Positions 41,676 to 49,364 of a stretch of DNA of 64,000 bases are shown one piece after another. Origin of the DNA: JAWVFM01 sp963771655. GTDB lineage: Bacteria; Actinomycetota; Thermoleophilia; Solirubrobacterales; 70-9. Made by a program: the position numbers and the translations under genes. The DNA is taken from the NCBI GenBank assembly GCA_963771655.1, contig CAVYUG010000001.1, forward strand, positions 62,001 to 126,000, given 5' to 3'. Every line of letters starts with the position of its first letter. The stretch's first letter is position 1. The notes beneath the pieces are model-generated. The model had not been told where the DNA came from. It ran no database searches and saw only the letters and a list, made by a program, of their open reading frames with translations.

Positions 41676-43289
41676 CTAGCAGCCGGGGGCGCCGGCGATG
41701 CCGCGCTGATCGCGCATCTCCGCGCAGATCGCCGCGACGTGGGTGCCGCCGAAGAGCGTCGTGTCGGCGCTCACGAGGGCGCCCACCGCCTGCGCGAACG
41801 TCTCGTTGTCCACGTAGGTGAACTGCGACGCCAGCACGTCGACGTCGATCGGCTGACCGATCGCGAGGCGCAGGTCGAGCAGGCCGTGGGTCCAGACCTC
41901 GCCCACGCAGTGGATGTCGAGGCTCGGGTTGCCGGGGCTTCCGAAGTCGCAGGGGCCGCCGGTGGCAACCGCCACGGGAAGCGTGGTGACGCCATCGCTA
42001 CCGTCGGCCACGCGGCCGCACGGGGCCGCCTGCGGACCACCCCAGCCGACGACGCCGTCCCAGTCGAAGATGCATGTGACCCCCGACCCCGTCGGGTAGC
42101 CCGCAGCGGGGGCCGGGAGGCCGGGGATCTGGAGGGTCATCATTCCCGAGTTGTAGTCGCCGAAGCCCTCGCCCAAAGCTCCCGCCTGGCAGAACTGCTG
42201 GCCGGCGCCGCAGCCGAAGCCGGGGTCCTGGTTGTCCTGGATCGAGTGGCCGTACTCGTGGATGACCACGTCGGCGTCCTCGGCGTCGTCGACGCCGCCG
42301 GAGCCGAAGCGGAGCTTCCGGTCGTTCGAGGAGTAGAAGGAGTTGTCGGGGGCAAAAGCATCGGCGACGATCTGCTGGCGCCGGTCGTTGATCGGGGCAC
42401 CGTTCTTCTTCGTGAACCCGAGGCTCTGGATGTACGCCTGGGTGCGGTCGATGTGGAAGTAGGCCATGAGGGCCTCGAACTTGTCGTTCGAGCGGGTGAC
42501 GCCACGCCAGTTGCGACTTCGCCGGCAGACCTTCTTGGCCTGCTTCTCATAGCGGGCCTCCACGAACGCCCCCTTGAGGCAGCGCCCCTGGAGCCGAGAG
42601 AGCGTGACCGCCCTCCGAAGGGCGGTGAGCTTGGCTGTGTCGCGGTCGTTGTGGTCGGCCGAGGCGCCCGTCCCGATGCCGGCGTAGCTCCCCTGCTCGA
42701 CCGGCGGGTTCGGGACGTACAGCTTGGCCTTGCCCGTCGCGTACTGGAGCCGGTTGCCGGTCGCCAGGACGCGCCCGGAGTGGGAGTCCACGAGGGCCTC
42801 GAGGTCCTTCATCGGCCGGGCCGCCGGCACCTCGACGCGCCAGACGAGCGTGTCGCCATGGCTCGAGTCGATGGCGAGGCTCGCTGAGGCTCGGTCGCCG
42901 CGCCGGATTGCCCGCACGTGGCCCGCGCGCTTCGCGATCGCGATCGCGCTGCGCTTCGAGATCTGGCTCGCCGGCGCCGAAAGGGCTCGCTTCGACGCCA
43001 CCGCCGCCGTCGCGTCCGCGGCGACCCGCGCCGGCTGGCCCGGGGCCTGGACGACCGTGGCCTCGCCGCCGATCACCGGGTATCCGCCGACACGCTGCTC
43101 GTAGCGGGAAACCTGGAACCCCTTGTAGTCGACGAGGTCGGTCTGGACAAGCTCGTCGCTCGGGGCGACGGCCGCGCTCAGCGCCTGAGCCGGGGTGCGC
43201 AACGGCTGGGCGGCGGACGCGCCGGCGCCGAGCACGCCCACGAGCGTGCACGCGATCACGAAAATGCTTGTGGTGAGCCTCCGCCTCAT
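41676..43289 (-). CDS. Secreted M36 (fungalysin)-like zinc metalloprotease
   Basis: A 537-residue exported protease: signal peptide (residues 1-27), FTP/PepSY-like propeptide region (about 40-185), then a zinc-protease domain with VVIHEYGHSIQDN (HExxH) and downstream ALGEGFGDYNSG carrying the third ligand Glu. This matches M36 more than M4. The mature domain has several Cys. A TAGGGT box lies about 29 nt before the ATG. Confidence 0.87.
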   Translation of the reverse strand: MRRRLTTSIFVIACTLVGVLGAGASAAQPLRTPAQALSAAVAPSDELVQTDLVDYKGFQVSRYEQRVGGYPVIGGEATVVQAPGQPARVAADATAAVASKRALSAPASQISKRSAIAIAKRAGHVRAIRRGDRASASLAIDSSHGDTLVWRVEVPAARPMKDLEALVDSHSGRVLATGNRLQYATGKAKLYVPNPPVEQGSYAGIGTGASADHNDRDTAKLTALRRAVTLSRLQGRCLKGAFVEARYEKQAKKVCRRSRNWRGVTRSNDKFEALMAYFHIDRTQAYIQSLGFTKKNGAPINDRRQQIVADAFAPDNSFYSSNDRKLRFGSGGVDDAEDADVVIHEYGHSIQDNQDPGFGCGAGQQFCQAGALGEGFGDYNSGMMTLQIPGLPAPAAGYPTGSGVTCIFDWDGVVGWGGPQAAPCGRVADGSDGVTTLPVAVATGGPCDFGSPGNPSLDIHCVGEVWTHGLLDLRLAIGQPIDVDVLASQFTYVDNETFAQAVGALVSADTTLFGGTHVAAICAEMRDQRGIAGAPGC

Positions 43290-43318
43290 AGGTGTCCCGC
43301 CCGGACGAGCGAGACGAA

Positions 43319-43324
43319 ACCCTA
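43319..43324 (-). promoter_or_regulatory. -10 box TAGGGT for the M36-like protease gene
   Basis: About 29 nt before the ATG, so this gene would have a short leader with the purine-rich GGGCGGGA near the start. Confidence 0.4.
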
Positions 43325-43364
43325 CACGCGAGCGCCGCCCTGCGTCAATGGGCGCAGGCGCCGT

Positions 43365-45023
43365 CTAGACCTCGACGACCACGGGCAGGATGAGCGGCCG
43401 GCGCCGGAGGCGGTCGTAGACGAACGAGGCGATGTCGTCGTGGAGATCCTCCTGGAGCATCTGGGGCTCGCGCTGCTCAGCGTGAGCGGCGCCCTCCGCC
43501 AGTGTCGCAGCGACGACGTCCCGGAGCTCCTCGGTGAGCCCGCCGGCGCCGTCGGCCTCGAGGAACGGGACCCCGCGGAACATGATCTCGGGCGGTGCGA
43601 CCTGCGACCCGTCATCGGAGGAGATCGTCGCGACCACGATGAAGACGCCGTCGGCGGACAGGGTGCGCCGATCTCGAAGCGCGACGTCGTCAGGGTCGCC
43701 GATGTCGACGCCGTCGACGAAGATCATGCCGGCGCCGCGATCGCTCCCAAGCCGAGCGCCCCGCGCATCCAGCTCGAGCGGCAGGCCGTTCCGTGACGGG
43801 AATATCCGCTCGGGGTCCACGCCGACCGAGCTCGCCAGGTCAGCGTGAAGCCGAAGCCGCCGATGGTCGCCGTGGAACGGCATCACATGCTGCGGCCGGG
43901 TCAGGTTGAGCATCAGCTTCAGCTCCTCCTGCCACCCGTGGCCCGAAGCGTGGATCGGCGCGTCCGCGGCGGTGACGACGCGGGCGCCGATCTCGTAGAT
44001 GCGGTCGATCGTCTCGTTCACGGCCCGCTCGTTGCCGGGGATCGGCGTCGCCGAGAAGATCACGGTGTCGTCGGCGTGAAGCTCGATGTCGCGATGGTCA
44101 GCGTGCGCCATTCGCCGCAGGGCCGATAGCGGCTCGCCCTGGCTCCCGGTGGAGATCGCGACCACGCGGGAGTCGTCGAATGACTCGATTTCTCGGGGCG
44201 GTATCAGGAGCCCGTCCGGCACGGAGGCGATCCCGAGGTTCGAGGCGATGTTGAAGTTCTTGCGCATCGACCGCCCGACCAGGGCCACCTTGCGGTCGAG
44301 CTGCGCGGCAGCGTCGACGACCTGCTGTACGCGGTGCACGTTGGAGGCGAAGGAGGTGACGATGATCCGCCCTGGGCAGCGGCCGAAGAGCTCGAGGAGC
44401 GCCGGCCCGACGCTCGACTCCGACGGCGCGACGCCGCCACGGTCGGCGTTCGTCGAGTCGCCGCATAGGCAGAGGATGCCCTCGCGCCCGAGCTCGGCGA
44501 GTCGCGAGACGTCGGCCGGGACACCGTCGACCGGGGTCTGGTCGAACTTGTAGTCGCCCGTGAGGAGGACCGTCCCGAGGTCGGTTCGCAGGGCCACGGC
44601 CCGGGAGTCGGGGATGGAGTGCGACATGTGGACCATCTCGAGCTCGAACGGGCCGAGGGACACTCGTTCGCCGGCTTCGATCACCTCGAGCGGGGCATCG
44701 CGGATCTTGTGCTCCTCGAGCTTCGAGCGGACCAGCCCGATCGTGAGCGGTCCGCCGTAGATCGCGGGCGGCAGCCCGATCTCGCGCAGCACGTAGGGCA
44801 GTGCCCCGACGTGGTCCTCGTGCCCGTGGGTGAGCACGATGGCCTCGATGTCGTCGACGCGCCCGCGCAGATAGGAGAAGTCGGGCAGGACCAGGTCGAT
44901 CCCCAGCATCTCGGCCGTTGGGAACATCAGGCCCGTGTCGACGACGACGATGCGGTCGTCGTGCTCGACCACCGTCATGTTCTTCCCGATCTCGCCGAGA
45001 CCGCCGAGGGGCAGGATCCGCAT
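43365..45023 (-). CDS. rnj: Ribonuclease J
   Basis: A 552-residue metallo-beta-lactamase/beta-CASP ribonuclease with 5'-3' exo- and endonuclease activity. Motifs: LTHGHEDHVGA, GDYKFDQTPVDG, CGDSTNADRGG, and beta-CASP STGSQGEP and HASGHGWQEELK. The ATG at 45023 lies 9 nt after a TAGGTT box that starts with the dapA stop codon. dapA-rnj linkage is common in Actinobacteria. Confidence 0.95.
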   Translation of the reverse strand: MRILPLGGLGEIGKNMTVVEHDDRIVVVDTGLMFPTAEMLGIDLVLPDFSYLRGRVDDIEAIVLTHGHEDHVGALPYVLREIGLPPAIYGGPLTIGLVRSKLEEHKIRDAPLEVIEAGERVSLGPFELEMVHMSHSIPDSRAVALRTDLGTVLLTGDYKFDQTPVDGVPADVSRLAELGREGILCLCGDSTNADRGGVAPSESSVGPALLELFGRCPGRIIVTSFASNVHRVQQVVDAAAQLDRKVALVGRSMRKNFNIASNLGIASVPDGLLIPPREIESFDDSRVVAISTGSQGEPLSALRRMAHADHRDIELHADDTVIFSATPIPGNERAVNETIDRIYEIGARVVTAADAPIHASGHGWQEELKLMLNLTRPQHVMPFHGDHRRLRLHADLASSVGVDPERIFPSRNGLPLELDARGARLGSDRGAGMIFVDGVDIGDPDDVALRDRRTLSADGVFIVVATISSDDGSQVAPPEIMFRGVPFLEADGAGGLTEELRDVVAATLAEGAAHAEQREPQMLQEDLHDDIASFVYDRLRRRPLILPVVVEV

Positions 45024-45032
45024 CGCCCGCGA

Positions 45033-45038
45033 AACCTA
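45033..45038 (-). promoter_or_regulatory. -10 box TAGGTT fused to the dapA stop codon
   Basis: The TAG ending dapA is the first half; rnj ATG is 9 nt downstream. Confidence 0.45.
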
Positions 45039-45920
45039 GGCCGCGCCGCCCGCGACGAGGAGCCCGTAGCGCTCGAGCGCCTCGCGGACCACCGCGCGCT
45101 CGCCCTGACTGGCGGGGACCATCGGCAGCCGGAGATGACCATCGATCACGCCGAGCATCTCGAGCGCGGCTTTCACGGGGATGGGGTTCGCGGTGACCGT
45201 CGTCGCCTCGTAGATCGGTCGCAGCTTCGCGTCGAGCTCCTTGGCGTGCGCGGCGTCGCCGGCGACGTGCGATTCGTAGATCTGCCTCATCTCCGGCCCG
45301 ACGAGATGCGAGGAGACGAGGATCCCGCCGACCCCACCGGCCTCCAGGCATCGCAGGAAGACGTTGTCGTTGCCCGCCAGCACGTCGAGGCCGTCGATCG
45401 GGCCGAGGTCGTCGTCGTTCGCCTGTTTGACGGCCACGATGTTCTCCACGTCGGCCGCGAGCTGGGCGAGCGCGTCGGGCCCCACGTTGATCACCGTTCG
45501 CGAGGGGATGTTGTAGAGGATCACGGGCGTCGTGCCGGCCGCCTCCGCGACCGTCTCGAAGTGGGCGCGCACCCCGGCGGGATTCGGCTTGTTGTAGTAC
45601 GGCGTGACGACCAGCACGGCGTCCGCGCCCGCCTCGGCGGCGCGCCGCGTGAGCTGGGCCGAGTGGCGGGTGTCGTTCGAACCGGTGCCGCAGACCACGG
45701 TCAGGCGGTCCCCGGCCTCGTCCTTGACCGCCTCGAGCAGCGCCAGCTTCTCGTCATCGGAAAGCGTGGGCGATTCGCCGGTCGTTCCGGCCACGACGAC
45801 GCCATGGGAGCCGCTCTCCGCCAGATACCGAGCGACGCGGCGCGCCGAATCGAGATCGACCTCGCCCTCGGCGTCGAAGGGCGTAACCATCGCCGTGATG
45901 ACGCCGTGGATAGCGCTCAT
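45036..45920 (-). CDS. dapA: 4-hydroxy-tetrahydrodipicolinate synthase
   Basis: A 294-residue DapA TIM barrel, first committed step of lysine/DAP synthesis (pyruvate + aspartate semialdehyde). Seen: VAGTTGESPTLSDDEK, VVTPYYNKPNPAG, YNIPSRT and the Schiff-base lysine in IVAVKQAND. The ATG at 45920 lies 6 nt after CATACT and gives the family N-terminus; an upstream TTG would add two residues. It lies 17 bp downstream of an amidase gene. Confidence 0.96.
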   Translation of the reverse strand: MSAIHGVITAMVTPFDAEGEVDLDSARRVARYLAESGSHGVVVAGTTGESPTLSDDEKLALLEAVKDEAGDRLTVVCGTGSNDTRHSAQLTRRAAEAGADAVLVVTPYYNKPNPAGVRAHFETVAEAAGTTPVILYNIPSRTVINVGPDALAQLAADVENIVAVKQANDDDLGPIDGLDVLAGNDNVFLRCLEAGGVGGILVSSHLVGPEMRQIYESHVAGDAAHAKELDAKLRPIYEATTVTANPIPVKAALEMLGVIDGHLRLPMVPASQGERAVVREALERYGLLVAGGAA

Positions 45921-45926
45921 TCGCAA

Positions 45927-45932
45927 AGTATG
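45927..45932 (-). promoter_or_regulatory. -10-like box CATACT for dapA, leaderless
   Basis: Six nucleotides before the dapA ATG at 45920. Confidence 0.45.
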
Positions 45933-45937
45933 AAGCT

Positions 45938-47386
45938 TCAGGCGGGCGTGGCGGCGAATACCGGCGGCACGCGGTCCGACCAGGGGCGCGCCTGCTCCAG
46001 CTGCGCTGCGATGCGGATCAGGGACGCCTCGTCGCCGAGCGGCGCCGCGAGCTGGATCCCGATCGGAAGCCCCTCCTCGCTGGTGGCGAGCGGAAGCGAG
46101 ATCGCCGGCTGGCCGGTGACGTTGGCGATCGCGGTGAACGCGGCCGTGAGCCCGGCGCGCCTGATTGCGTCGAGCGGGTCCGGGCCGGAGTCGTCGAAGG
46201 AGCCGAGGGGCGGCGGCACCTCGCCGAGCGTCGGCGTGAGGATCAGGTCGTAGGTGTCGTGGAGGCCGGCGAACATCCGCGACATCAGCTGATGCTGACC
46301 CACCGCGGCGAGGTAGTCAGCGCCGCTCACGCCGCGCCCCATCTCCACCAGCGCCCAGGTGAGCGGCTCGACGTCGTCGGGCCCGATCTCTCGCCCGACC
46401 ACGGCGGAGAGCTGCGCGATGGCGGCAGCCTGGCCGGCCGCCCAGCGCACCATGAACGTCGGGACGACGTCCATCTCGCCGAAAACCGATACGTCCGCCT
46501 CCTCGACCTCGTGGCCGAGCGACGTGAGGAGCTCGGCGGCATCAATGGCGGCATCGATGACCTCCTGCTGCGGGGCCTCGTCGGCGACCGGTTCCGTGAT
46601 GAGACCGATCCGGAGCCTCCCGGGTTCGTCCTCGAGCTCCGCGACGTAGTCGCGCTCTGGCGGCGGGGCCACATAGGGGTCCCCCGGCGCCGGGCCGTGG
46701 ACCGCGTCGAGGATCGCCGCGGTGTCCCGCACCGACCGCGAGACCACGAGCTCGACGGTCAGGCCCGACATGTTGTCGCCGATGATCGGGCCCTCCGAGA
46801 TCCTCTGTCGCGTCGGCTTGAGCCCGACGAGCCCGCACTCCGAGGCAGGGATCCGAATCGAGCCGCCGCCGTCGTTGGCGTGCGCGACCGGCACCATCCC
46901 GGCCGCGACCGCCGCGCCGGAGCCGCCACTCGAGCCGCCGGTGGAGCGTGCCGTGTCCCAGGGGTTCCGCGACGGCCCGTAGGCATCGGGCTCGGTCGTC
47001 GGGAGAATCCCCATCTCCGGAGTGTTCGTCTTTCCGATCGTCACGAAGCCGGCGGCGCGGAAGCGTTCGGCGAGATAGGTATCCACGGGCGCCCGGAAGT
47101 CCGCTTCCTTCAGCACCCTCATTCCCATGTGGAGCGGCTGGCCGGCGAAGGCGGCGCCGAGGTCCTTGAGCACGAAGGGCACGCCGCGGAACGGGCCGTC
47201 AGGAAGCTCGCCGGCCGCCTCCTCGCGAGCCTCGTCGAACAGGGGGTGGATGACCGCGTTCAGGTCCGGGTTGAGCTCCTCCGCGCGGGCGATCGCCGCC
47301 TCGACGAGCTCGGCTGGGCTCGCCTCGCCGGAGCGGACGAGCTCGGCCTGGTCGGTCGCATCCATGCGCGCGAGATCGTCGGCCAT
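45938..47386 (-). CDS. Amidase signature family protein
   Basis: A 482-residue amidase with the Ser-cisSer-Lys triad: Lys in FVLKDLGAAF, and Gly/Ser-rich GGSSGGSGAAVAAGMVPVAHANDGGGSIRIPAS. Hydrolyses an amide bond; substrate unknown. It sits between dapB and dapA but is not part of the classical pathway. The ATG at 47386 is 8 nt after a TAGGGT box beginning with the dapB stop codon. Confidence 0.92.
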   Translation of the reverse strand: MADDLARMDATDQAELVRSGEASPAELVEAAIARAEELNPDLNAVIHPLFDEAREEAAGELPDGPFRGVPFVLKDLGAAFAGQPLHMGMRVLKEADFRAPVDTYLAERFRAAGFVTIGKTNTPEMGILPTTEPDAYGPSRNPWDTARSTGGSSGGSGAAVAAGMVPVAHANDGGGSIRIPASECGLVGLKPTRQRISEGPIIGDNMSGLTVELVVSRSVRDTAAILDAVHGPAPGDPYVAPPPERDYVAELEDEPGRLRIGLITEPVADEAPQQEVIDAAIDAAELLTSLGHEVEEADVSVFGEMDVVPTFMVRWAAGQAAAIAQLSAVVGREIGPDDVEPLTWALVEMGRGVSGADYLAAVGQHQLMSRMFAGLHDTYDLILTPTLGEVPPPLGSFDDSGPDPLDAIRRAGLTAAFTAIANVTGQPAISLPLATSEEGLPIGIQLAAPLGDEASLIRIAAQLEQARPWSDRVPPVFAATPA

Positions 47387-47394
47387 CGGCGTGG

Positions 47395-47400
47395 ACCCTA
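47395..47400 (-). promoter_or_regulatory. -10 box TAGGGT fused to the dapB stop codon
   Basis: The TAG ending dapB is the first half; the amidase ATG is 8 nt downstream. Confidence 0.5.
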
Positions 47401-48072
47401 CAGGAGCTTCTCGAGGCCGACGGTGAACGGATCCTCGAGGTCGGCGACCCGCCGCACGGCCATGAGGACTCCGGGCATGAACGATCGCCTGTCGGTCGAG
47501 TCGTGGCGAATGGTGAGCGTCTCGCCCTCGCTGCCGAAGATGACCTCCTGGTGCGCCACGAGGCCCGGAAGCCGGACGGAATGGATCGGCTGGTGCACGG
47601 TCCCCCCTGCTCCGGAGATCAACTCCGCCGTCCGCTTCGCGGTGCCGGACGGAGCGTCGACCTTGCGGTCGTGGTGGAGCTCGACGATCTCGACCTCCGG
47701 CATGTGCGGAGCGATCCGCCTCGCGGCATCCATCATCAGGACCGCACCGATCGCAAAGTTCGGAGCGACGAACACGTTCGCACCGCCTTCGCGGGCGCCC
47801 TCCACCCCGGTCCGCAGCTCGTCGAGATCGAAGCCCGTGGTCCCCACGACGGCGTGGACCCCGGCGGCGACCGCCTCCAGGACATTGCGGGGGGCGGTCT
47901 CCGGGGTGCTGAAGTCCACGAGCACCTCCGCGTCGCCGAGCACGTCGGCCAGCGGTGCGCCGAGCGCGGGGTCCGCTCGCCCGGCGAGGGAGGTGTCGTC
48001 GGCTTCCTCCACCGCGTCGCACACGGCGATGCCCATGCGCCCGGCGGCGCCCGACACGGCGACGTTGATCAC
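47398..48072 (-). CDS. dapB: 4-hydroxy-tetrahydrodipicolinate reductase
   Basis: A 224-residue DapB, slightly short for the family (about 240-270). Contains the NAD(P)-binding VAVSGAAGRMG, VDFSTPET, GTTGFD, and the substrate motif ELHHDRKVDAPSGTAKRTAE. The GTG start overlaps the M16 protease stop in GTGA. Reduces the DapA product; DapL would take over next. Confidence 0.95.
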   Translation of the reverse strand: MINVAVSGAAGRMGIAVCDAVEEADDTSLAGRADPALGAPLADVLGDAEVLVDFSTPETAPRNVLEAVAAGVHAVVGTTGFDLDELRTGVEGAREGGANVFVAPNFAIGAVLMMDAARRIAPHMPEVEIVELHHDRKVDAPSGTAKRTAELISGAGGTVHQPIHSVRLPGLVAHQEVIFGSEGETLTIRHDSTDRRSFMPGVLMAVRRVADLEDPFTVGLEKLL

Positions 48073-49364
48073 GCCGCCGCGAGAGCCGGGCTAACCGCTT
48101 CCGACGCGGTGCGGAACCGATCGGATTCGGCGCCGATGCACGCGGCCGACAGTGCCACCGGGTCGTAGAGCTCGCGGCCGAGCTCGGCGACGTCCTCGGC
48201 GGTGACGGAGTCGACCCGGGCCAGGACCTCGTCGAGCGAGAGCAGGGGGACCCCGTGCAGGACCGACCGGGCGCACCGGGTCATCCGCGCACCGGTCGAC
48301 TCCAGCCCGAGGACGATGCGGCCCTTCACGTGCTCCTTCGCCCGCTCCAGCTCACGAGGCTCGAGCCCCTCGTCGCGCAGCCGCCCCAGCTCCCGACCGA
48401 TGATCGCGCAGGCCTCGTCGACGTTGTCGGCGCGGGTGCCGACGTACATCGCCACGGCGCCGTCGTCGACGTACTGGTCGAAGTAGGACCCGACCGAGTA
48501 GGCGAGTCCGCGCTTCTCGCGAATCTCGCGGAAGAGACGCGACGAGCTGGAGCCGCCGAACCCGGCATCGAGGACCGAGAGCGCGAACCGCCGCTCGTCG
48601 CCCCGGGGGATCCCTCGACCTCCGAAGCAGACGTGGTACTGCTCGGTCTCCTTCGGATAGAAGATCAGCCTGGGGGCGCGCTCGGGGACCGTCCCCTCGG
48701 GGCTCGGAGGGGCCGCCTCAGCCAGGTCGAGGGCCCTTACGGCCAGCTCGACGATGTGATCGTGGTCGAGATGCCCCGCCGCCGCGACGACCACGGTGTC
48801 GCCGGCGTACCGGGCGTCGTGGTAGGCGCGTATCTGGGGGACCGGCACCGACGCGATGACCTCCGAGCTGCCGAGCACACGGCGGCCCAGGGGGTGGTCG
48901 CCGAAGATCGCCTCGGCGAGCACATCGTGGACGCGGTCGGAGGGCTCATCCTCGTACATCGCGATCTCCTCGAGGATCACCTCGCGCTCCGTCTCCACCT
49001 CGTCCGGCGGCAACGTCGGCCTGCCGAGCATCTGCGCGAGAAGGTCGAACGCGTCGTCGGTGTGGTCGTCGAGGAAGCGCGCGTAGAGATGGGTCGACTC
49101 CTTGCCCGTGGCCGCGTTCGCCGACGCTCCCATGCCGTCGAGCTGCTCCGCGATCTCGATCGCCGACCAGCGAGGCGTCCCCTTGAAGAGGAGATGCTCG
49201 AGGAAATGCGACAGTCCGGCCTCCGCCGGGGTCTCATCGCGTGAGCCTGTCCGCACCCAGAGACCGAGGGCCACCGACCGAACGGAGGGCATCGCCTCCG
49301 TGACCACGCGCAGCCCGGAGTCGAGCTCGGTGAGCTCGACTCCCTCAGGCAGCGCGTCGCTCAA
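48069..49364 (-). CDS. M16 family zinc protease (processing-peptidase-like)
   Basis: A 431-residue M16B peptidase with the inverted zinc motif HFLEHLLFKG (HxxEH) and downstream Glu in EREVILEEIAMYEDEP, plus the R/Y substrate signature RGLAYSVGSYF. The ATG overlaps the pnp stop in ATGA. The pnp-M16-dapB order is conserved in many Actinobacteria. Confidence 0.94.
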   Translation of the reverse strand: MSDALPEGVELTELDSGLRVVTEAMPSVRSVALGLWVRTGSRDETPAEAGLSHFLEHLLFKGTPRWSAIEIAEQLDGMGASANAATGKESTHLYARFLDDHTDDAFDLLAQMLGRPTLPPDEVETEREVILEEIAMYEDEPSDRVHDVLAEAIFGDHPLGRRVLGSSEVIASVPVPQIRAYHDARYAGDTVVVAAAGHLDHDHIVELAVRALDLAEAAPPSPEGTVPERAPRLIFYPKETEQYHVCFGGRGIPRGDERRFALSVLDAGFGGSSSSRLFREIREKRGLAYSVGSYFDQYVDDGAVAMYVGTRADNVDEACAIIGRELGRLRDEGLEPRELERAKEHVKGRIVLGLESTGARMTRCARSVLHGVPLLSLDEVLARVDSVTAEDVAELGRELYDPVALSAACIGAESDRFRTASEAVSPALAAA

